Source: Azolla caroliniana (taxonomy: Eukaryota > Polypodiophyta). From it: a DNA stretch of 64,000 nucleotides. The position numbers and the translations under genes are program-made. The notes under the pieces are model-generated. The model was not told where the DNA came from. It made no database searches and saw only the letters and a program-made list of their open reading frames with translations. Positions 55,811-64,000 of this stretch are shown piece by piece; position 1 is the stretch's first letter; each line of letters starts with the position of its first letter. The DNA lies in contig JBHGNT010000006.1 in assembly GCA_043228905.1 (NCBI GenBank), positions 8,246,001-8,310,000 on the forward strand, written 5' to 3'.

Positions 55811-57689
55811 AGTGATAATGATTAAGTTTCCTTCAAGAGAGATTGGATCAACAATGACGAAAGATAGATGAAAAATATATAGAGAGAAGAAGAGCAAGGT
55901 AAGTGATGGGTCTTATAGCTAGTTCTCTCGAGTGTGAACACTATTTTTATGCCTTGGAGTTTCATGGCTCGACGATACAACTTTTCAATTTCCGTAAATG
56001 TAATTGCGCTAATCTCGGGTTCTTTTGGTTTGTTTTTTTGTTGTTGGAACATATACATGATCCCCCCCCTATCTTTCTCTCGAATGTTACTATGGTTGTC
56101 GTTTATTGTGTGCACAACCACCACCCTTTATCACTTTCACACGTCATACTTCTCAATCAATCCGAACATTTGTAGTCTCATTTGAAGCTTTCTCGCTTTG
56201 AATTTCATTCTCATTTCTCATTCCGATCGATGACTTTCCATTATCCATCGTGTACTTTTTCATGGACTTTGAGAACCCATGCGTTCAACTTAATGAAACC
56301 CAAGGTGAGTTTTTTCAAGATAAAAAAAATAAATTCAACAATTCAAAAGTCGAGAGCTCCATTTGTGGGCTTTTGTTATGCAAATTATTAGTTTTTAACC
56401 TGTTGCTTTAGTTTCAGCCTTTACACCTTCAAAGATATTGAATGGGAACTAGAATTGTTTAATCTAGCGAACAATAATTTGTTCTCGATGGTGTATTACA
56501 ATTTACAACTTGTCACCTTGTGCTTTTGTATGTAATGTTTTTTCCTTTATTCCTTTTGATTGTATAAGATCATTTGACTTGGACAGAAATAATTTTCCAC
56601 TCGATTGTCTTTCTCAGTTTTTTTCACATAGATACTAAATACCCATCACAAAAATTGAATGTTTGAAAACAAGCTTCGAATAATCTCAAAGGGGTTCAAT
56701 TTTAAGTGTTGTCGAGAACCCTTTCACTTCCAAGTTCCTTTATAAAAGTGTGTTACCACCTTGGAGAAACTAAAGAACAATAATGTCACTCCAAACTTCA
56801 ATTGGAATTTTTATTCATGATGTGATGGAGCTTACTCGAGGAACTTCACATCGATTTTATGTATGACATAAAAAGAATCCCTTGAAACGTGTGAGTGATT
56901 AACTACGACTTAAATATGGATTCTATTCAAACACATAATCTATCCCTAGGAATAAGGATGAGAAATGAAATTCCCACTTTACTATAACTTTAATTAATCA
57001 CTCAGTCAATTTATAAGGAATGCTTATGTTCAAAGAGAACCTATTATTTACATTTCACTTTAGATTTGTTTATTCCCCTAACTTAAGGTTATCGATACAG
57101 TATTATAAACCTAAAAGAAAAATCATACACACCTGAGTCTAGTACCCCCCCCCCCCCTTCCCAAAGTCTTTTTAATGCACCATGATTAAATGTCCACTCT
57201 ATCCGTTGCTCAAGTATGCTTGACATAGTTCCACATTAGCATTTCAAAAATTTTAGGATAGTACCATATATCCATAATCCATGGTTATTCACTTGGGTCT
57301 CAAGATGAACCTCAAGGTTTTCTCCTTGGATTCCATGTGATTGTAACTAGCAACAACATGAAGGCTCAAAGCAACCCCTCCTTATTTTGAAAAATGATTC
57401 TTTATGACTAGGGCAATATCTTTCCTTTTAGAAGAAGTCACCTTTTCCACATTGTTTCTTAATTGTCTATTTCATCTTCTATTCCAAAATCACCTACTTA
57501 TCATCATGAATATAACATATAGATGTTATGATATTTTATGTTTGTACAATAACATAAGAGGTATTATGAGCTCTTTGAACATTTGTATTAAAGTTGAGCA
57601 AAACCAGTTGGGACTTGAAACGAAGAAGATGCATTGTCAATGAAGGGTTGCATGAAATGATATTTGTGATGTGGTTCAGCTCGACAAAT
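55811..57689. other. Intergenic sequence
   Basis: No gene recognised. A run of 13 C lies at 57145-57157. Short frames near 55900-56390 have no family features. Confidence 0.5.
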
Positions 57690-58200
57690 GTGTGCACATG
57701 TGAAAACTGTCGAGTAAACCTCTCGCCTAAAAAGCCTTTGGGTAAACATTTCGCATAAAGCCCTCAAGAAAACTCTTCGGATAATCCCTTCATGGGTTAA
57801 ATGCCATCATGGATTTGCTTATGTAAATTCTTTGGGAAAGGCCTTCATGTAAAATTGTCACATGATTTGCTCACGAAAATGCTTCACGAAAATCTCTTGT
57901 GGACTTGCTTCATGTAAATGCTTCAACGAAACTCCTCTAGGAAAATCTTGTTGGGGGGAAAGCCTTAGTGAAAAATTCTTTCATGGCCTTATTTAGCATA
58001 AACCTTTTGTGCACATATATTTGTCAGCTAAATCTTTGTACGATTCTCTCATGCAACGGCTTCGAGAAAACTTTGTTGTGAAAACATTTGTTTGATGTCC
58101 TCATAAAAAACTCTAATGTAATTGGTTTATGTGAAGCCTTCATGTATATCCTTTGCGTAAAACTCTCACGAAGTCCCTTCACACAATTCACTTCAGAACT
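57690..58200. repeat. Degenerate minisatellite (about 25-30-bp unit)
   Basis: Words of the form CTTCATGTAAAATGCTTCACGA / GAAAA(C/T)(C/T)(C/T)TT recur about a dozen times with much divergence (for example near 57790, 57850, 57880, 57912, 58060 and 58135). This looks like an old tandem array and not a gene. Confidence 0.6.
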
Positions 58201-61138
58201 TAGCCAAGCCATATTTTGTTTTCTTAAATATTTCACGTGCCCTTATTTTTTGCTTTTCTCAAAATCTCGTCATGAACCTCTCCCGCACCATAACAAGAAA
58301 AAGAAGCAAAATCCCTTAAATACAACCACAAAGAAGGAAACTCCACTCTACAAAACACAACAAAGAAGAAGAAGAAGAACACTAACCCTCACAAGGAAAA
58401 AGAATTTTTAAACTCTCCAACGCAACACCTCAATTTATTTTTGAACTCATAACATCACAATCATCACATGGACACCTAACCTTAGCAAATATCCATTGTT
58501 GTGTTCATATTTACTGTTAATATAATTGATGCCACTTACACATTGTAGCTCACCTTTTCCTTTCATTAATTGCCCCGAGTAGGTTTCTAACCTTTGAACC
58601 ATATTATTCAAGAAGCTAGCTCTTAATTTCGAGCTATGCTCATTTGTATATTAATCTTGTCTCTCTAACATTTTCTTCCAATGACTTCTTTGTCTAGAAT
58701 CTTGATCTATTGCAAGATTTCACTTTTATGGCTCTTTCTCCCTTCACAGCTACCAGATCATGACAATTAGCTAAGAAAAAGTTATATGAACTACCTTTTT
58801 TTTGTTATTTGTAGTCTTAACATGTTCAGTTTTAACAACGTTACATAATATGATGAGGGAGAGTTGGTAGAACTTTCACCACCATCAAAAAATCCTTGCA
58901 TTGTTCATGCATTATCAAATGATCAATCACGTTAGGGTGCGACACATGTTATGGTGCCAATTCATCATGGTATTTTATGTTATCCAATTAGTACACATTT
59001 GTCTATTGTGAGTCTTAATTACCAAATATCTCGAAAGATTGAGGATGATTCCATGCATTGGAAGTCACAAGCTTGACCTTTTCTTGTAAGACATAAATTG
59101 ATACGATCCATTATTATTCCTTTAGTTTCATATATCTATCACAGTTACTATGGTCAAGAAAGCTTATTGGAAATCTAACAATCTCAATGTCATTCACATT
59201 ACAAAGGAGAAAGGGAAAAGTGGGTCTCATTTTCATGGCATGAAATCACATGTATTTGGACTCAAAATAGACTTGATGCTGTTGTGTTAGCTACCTAGTG
59301 AAGGATAACGGTGTTTTGAATAATTGGGACCTGATTTGGTATTCGTAGGGGATATCGACAAATTTGCTCAAAGATGCATGGATTAATAGTTTTGGACTGC
59401 TTGATTGCAAATGTGCAAGCAATAAGAGTCATGCCAAATGTTAACTATCTGTTATACATAACATTGTCGTGAAGCAATTGCTTGACAATATAAAAATAAA
59501 TTCAAACATTATATCAAGTGACAATTGTGAGACTTGAACCTATAACCTTGAATATAAAGCACAAAGTATAAACCATTAGCTTCATTAATAATAAATTAGA
59601 TGAGCAACATGACTATCTACATCACATGTAACACATGTGAGGGTGCATTGCATGGATCTAATGCACCCTCACATACATCATACGCATGTGAGCACTTGAC
59701 GAAATCAAGGGTTCAAGTTAGAGTTTGGTAGAGATAAAGGTATCATCTTTACAATTGACTATTGTAACTTAGTAAATCTTGTATTCTCAATATAATAAAG
59801 CTTGTTTTTATCATATACTCTTGCTTCTTGATTTATACACTATGCCCATCTCTTGTCCATGCTTGTCTCTCACCATTTTTGTTATGAACTCTCCTCGTAC
59901 AAAACCTTGGCGGTTCAATACATCGACTATGAACTTTACGATAATGTTACCCATGACGATGTTGGCATCACTATGGATACTAAATCAAATGCAAGACTAG
60001 GAAAGAGGGGGGATAAAACAAGTCTATGCTTCTAGAGCTTAAATTATGCCAATGAAAGGAGGCAAACCTTTTTGTCAATTAGCTATTAGCTCTTCTTGAT
60101 CCTTGAGTTTTCTCTCCCTGCCTAACCTAAAACTAGAGCTTTTTTCCTCTTTCTTTGTCATAAGACTATAGTGAGTTGAGTGTTTAAGGTTAAGTGCTAC
60201 TTAGCTACCGTACTCATTCCTTTCGTATGTGTTTTGTAGACTTCCCTAGTTAGTTGAAATGTGCTTATATGTGCCATTGTTTAACACTTAAAGCTTTCAT
60301 AAGACATTGGTTGGCTTTTTAATCAGAGTTGTCTTAAGAAAGTGTGAGTTAGAAATTGTAAGGTTACAATTTGTGAGGCTAGTGGATTTGAGAGCGGTTA
60401 GGATTACTCTTGCCTATTTTCCATGAATAGGTTAATGCCAATCTAGACCCCTCGGCCAATGATACCAGTGTGGAGATGTAATTTTGCCAATATGAATATG
60501 TTTGTTGGGGGTGAATGCCTAGAGCTGACACAAAGTAAAATAGTGTCACTTATAAATTAATTATAATTATAAGGAGAGGATTATAAAAAGGGCGTTGCTA
60601 TTTTCCATTTCAATCTAAGATGTTTATCTACTAGGTTATGGTTGAACACATTGTTGGTGTAATGTGTTTGTTTTACAAAAGTGTCAATGGAACAAGTAGC
60701 CATCACTTCGTCCCTTGTCTATTGGAAAAATCAAATTAGACACATATATATGTAGTGTTGGCTTCTATATTTAAGGTTTCAAAACCCCAATCCAATGGAT
60801 TTTTGCACAAATGGATTGTCCAAGTTTGGATTGCTTTCACCATAGTTTAAAACAGTTTTGAAGGGGACGTTTTGTTTATTTGAGAGAGGGAGGGAGGGAG
60901 AGAGATAAATAGATTCTATTACCGTCTTTGGAGGTCAAACATGACCTATGAGACCAAAAATATTACATTTCACGTGATCCATGTGAAAGTGAGTAGCGAC
61001 TCTCGATGTTCAAGAACTTTACAAATGAATGTTGCAATCAAGAGTGCACATTGTGGTTGTGAGAGAAATTTGTGGAAGGGTTGGGCTCGGTCGAAGTTGT
61101 GTAGAAAGCATGGTCGAATATGATCAAAGGAAAAGCAT
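58201..61138. other. Intergenic AT-rich sequence
   Basis: No gene recognised. A tRNA-like B-box (GGTTCAAGTCT, minus strand, from 59540) with an A-box-like GAAGCTAATGG 43 nt upstream lies at 59530-59583. A short GGGA/GA run lies at about 60882-60906. Confidence 0.5.
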
Positions 61139-61193
61139 TGTATCAAAGTGTGATACTCAGACTTGTATCAAAGTGTGACACTCAGACTCTCAA
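61139..61193. repeat. About 26-bp tandem duplication
   Basis: TTGTATCAAAGTGTGA(T/C)ACTC is present twice in succession. Confidence 0.85.
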
Positions 61194-61290
61194 AATTGTG
61201 TTAGGGCAAAGTGTGCATAGTCGACCACTCTCATCACTTGTGCCCCAATGCCCCATCTCACATTGCAATGCACGTGAGCTAAATTGCATG

Positions 61291-61294
<4 letters not shown>

Positions 61295-61343
<49 letters not shown>
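61295..61343. repeat. GA microsatellite at the LINE 5' edge
   Basis: About 24 GA units, immediately before readable L1 endonuclease sequence. The boundary suggests 5' truncation of the LINE at, or expansion into, this run. Confidence 0.95.
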
Positions 61344-61345
<2 letters not shown>

Positions 61346-64000
61346 GTTGGTGTGTATGCATCGAATGTTTCACAAGAACGAAAGTTGTTATGGAGATCTC
61401 TAAACTCAGTGCTTGATAATGGTAGACCGGGTTTATTGATGGGAGATTTTAATGTTTGTTGTGAGACAATTCAATCAACATTTATCCACTCTATTATGGA
61501 TGGACCAGAGGCTCAAGAATGGGGAGATTTTGAGATTGGAGTCATGTTACGAGATGTATGGAAATGGATCAAGCGAGATGAACTTGGTTATACCTTTCAA
61601 TCGGCTCAATATAAGGACACATGGAGTAGGTTGAATCGAATGTATGTAATGCATACCGAAGGATTTTTACCAGAGATTTGGGATATTTCAGTGTCTTATG
61701 GGTCAATTATATCAGATCATTTCCCATTAATTTTTGAATTCACTCACCACTCAATTAGAGCTTTTCATGAGTTCTTAGGAAAACCACAGTTGATTTTTAA
61801 TTCATCATTTTTGGATCATGAGGTCTTTGATGCCTATATGTGTCAATTGATTGATGCATTTACCTATCGTGTTCAATTTGATGGGTATGAAGCGTGGGAA
61901 GTATTTGTTGCAAATGTTCAGAGGTTAACTAGGTATTATGGAATTCACCATGCTTTTAAAAAGAGAAAGAAATTAAGTTTCCTAGCTAATTTTCTTGATA
62001 AATGCAACTCATTGTTAACTTATTGGCCAACGGATGTAGAGTTGATGGGATATCAAGAGGTATTAATTTCTGCGATGCGTGATCTTATGGCAAAAAATTA
62101 TCAACATGCTAAACTACATTGTCTAAGACAAGAAGTGGAGGATGCTAATTGTCAATCACATAAGTTTTTTCATGATCTTCATGAATCACATGCACGTCAT
62201 AATGTGGTAAGGTTAGAGGAAAATGGTATCATGTGTTCCGATCCTGAAGAAATTGTGAAGAAATGCATAGAATATTATACATAATTGTTGGATATACAAG
62301 TGTGTATCGATGATAATGTTAAAAAAGATAGAGATGTATTTTTTAATGGAGTGAAAATCATGTATCGCATGATGTGGCACAATCATTAGATGCCAATATT
62401 TCAAAGGATGAAGTGGAACATTTCATGTCACATCGTGTTAATGATAAGAGTCCTAGGCCGACTGAGAGTTTAATGATGATTTGGTTTAATCTGATTTCTA
62501 TGCTACAAGGTAAGTTTGACAGCCTTCAGGGGCCCTCTGATGCGAGTGAAGAAGCTAGGTACCGCTTCCTTCTTAAATGGAGAGGTTCTCCGATGTTACA
62601 GATGGTGGATGACAATGCAAAGTGGATATATTAGCCACCCCGATGGTTGTTCCCTCCTAGGGTACCAAACATAGAGGTAGGTGTTGAATTGTGAAGTGAT
62701 TGGAGGGTGTCTTTGCTGAATGTGGGTTGTGTGAGGCTCATGTTGATGGGAGTCAATCGAGTAATTATGTGACGAGGCTTTGTTGCATCATTTATACATG
62801 ATGTTTTCTTGTAGCCATTGCAAAGTGGCTTGTAACATATGAGTTGTATATTATTCTATGTACTTTTTCTTAACTAATGGAAGTAGAAATTTTTTGGAAA
62901 AAAAGAGTCCTGGGTTGGATGGATTAACACATGAACTCTTTAAAAAATATGTGATTAAGTTAAAGGGGCCTTTTATGGTTTTATTTCAGAAGGTGTGGGC
63001 ATCAGGGGAAATGCCTCATCCTTGGAAGATTGGTTTGATAAAGCTTTTGCCGAAGGTGCCTTCTCCATCTTCCTTTGCTCAATGGAGGCCTATTTCATTG
63101 ATGGGGGCAATGTACAAGATTTTTGCAAAAGTGATGGCCAATAGGTTGCATAAGGTTTTACCTTCTATTATTCATAATGCTCAATATGGGTTCTTAGCAA
63201 AAAGAGACATTTTACATAATATTTTAAATGTTCAAATGGCAATTGACAATGCAAAGGAGTCTAAACAAGAATTAGTGTTGCTACAATTGGATATCGAGAA
63301 AGCCTATGATAATGTGGCTTGGTCATTTATAAATCATATGATGTCTGATATGGGTTTTAGTGATCGTATGTCTAAGTTGATATACACATTAGGGAAGGGT
63401 TTGGTTTCACATGTGATGTTTAATGGAGGAGTAACACAACCAATTTCTATTCGGAGGTCAATTAGACAAGGATGCCTTGTAAGTCCTTTACTATTCACTA
63501 TTGTGACACATCCTATTCTTGTTAAGTTACACAATATGGCTATAGAGGAAGAATTGCTTGGACTAAGGTTGCCATAAGGGAAGCCATGTATTGTTCAAGC
63601 TCTCACAGATGACCATATTATGTTTTTAGCACCTAATCGAGAAAATATTAGTAAGACAAGAGATGTGTGGGAATTGTTTTCAAATGCTTCAGGGTTAGGA
63701 ATTAATATGCATAAATCTATCCTCATTTAATGTACAGAACAAGATGTGTTGGGGTTGGGGTGGTCAGGAAGGATAGTACATCGTGGTATGATTTGTCGTC
63801 ACCTTGGATATCCAATTGGGGTGGAAGTTTCTCGTGTGAAATTTATTGAGTGGGTATCCAAAAAGTTGGAAGATAAGCTTATGTATTGGAGGTCTCAATT
63901 TTCGCCTTTTCATGTACGCCTTAAGGTGATTCAATCAAGTATGGTCGCTATGGTATCTTATTATCTTCCTTTGCTCCCATGGTCAAATCAAGCTCTTGAA
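61344..64000 (+). pseudogene. L1-type LINE ORF2 (endonuclease and reverse transcriptase), decayed, runs off the window
   Basis: The endonuclease C-terminal half is readable from VVGVYASN: GLLMGDFNVC, YTFQSAQYKDTWSRLNRMYV, SIISDHFPL. The N-terminal half is missing. An RT follows: SPGLDGLTHELFKKY, WRPISLMGAMYKIFAKVMANR, YGFLAKRDILHNI, LVLLQLDIEKAYDNVAW, IRQGCLVSPLLF. The active site reads LTDDHIMFL where FADD is usual. Several stops and a frameshift (62282, 63575, 63730) and a 457-bp insertion at 62455-62902 mark it as dead. The RT thumb continues to 64000. Confidence 0.9.
62455..62902 (+). mobile_element. Retroposed insert within the LINE, flanked by AAGAGTCCT
   Basis: AAGAGTCCT occurs at 62446-62454 and 62903-62911. 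Removing the insert and one copy restores the L1 motif SPGLDGLT in frame with KDEVEHFM. The insert ends in a short GGAAAAA tail preceded by TTTTTCTTAACTAATGGAAG. That tail resembles sequence at about 39988-40035, suggesting the 3' end of a non-LTR element or a retroposed transcript. No coding content was recognised. Confidence 0.75.

Overview
This is a window of land-plant nuclear DNA. It holds plant-type Ty3/gypsy, Ty1/copia and L1 retroelements, a SAUR gene, a plant-type heptahelical (PAQR/AdipoR-like) gene, GT-AG introns and abundant microsatellites. Only three apparently intact host genes occur in 64 kb, and most of the rest is transposon-derived, so the genome is probably large and repeat-rich. 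I cannot name the species.

Layout. 1-3976: ACATA/CA-type simple-sequence DNA with longer-range duplications and one GC-rich island. 3976-15525: an unrecognised gene split by a very young 9.3-kb Ty3/gypsy element (Gypsy-1, + strand, 4298-13562; LTRs 457/457 bp with one visible mismatch; TSD CTTTA). Gypsy-1 carries gag-pro, pol and an 881-codon third ORF. That ORF lies behind a 41-nt poly(A) run and its own TATA-like box. 16440-26640: a GC-rich, non-coding, repeat-bearing retroelement-like block. It was split by a second, decayed chromovirus (Gypsy-2, - strand, 16632-23319; TSD GGTAC; PBS, PPT and chromodomain visible). 26645-29690: a graveyard of a recombinant Gypsy-2-family fragment, a 5'-truncated chromovirus (Gypsy-3) whose LTR carries a near-perfect heat-shock-element array, and a copia 3' end with its LTR. 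31077-31548: a solo LTR with TSD TTATT.

32957-33685 (-): SAUR-like gene. 37275-39880: decayed copia pol pieces, one interrupted by a MITE that also occurs at 47964-48278. 43714-45876 (+): heptahelical transmembrane protein gene, modelled with four exons whose phases all close (366 aa). 51179-55124 (-): acyltransferase/condensation-like gene, modelled with four exons whose phases all close (602 aa). It has a 62/124-bp alternating repeat array just upstream. 61344-64000 (+): a decayed L1-type LINE, itself hit by a 457-bp insertion with matching flanks.

The most unusual object is Gypsy-1. It is a nearly brand-new element whose RNase H lacks a stretch including a catalytic Asp position. A 17-bp duplication creates an in-frame UAG between gag-pro and pol. 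It has an extra coiled-coil ORF3 with a possible private promoter, and a hairpin rather than a polypurine tract before the 3' LTR. No CRISPR array, operon or recognisable functional tRNA/rRNA gene was seen.
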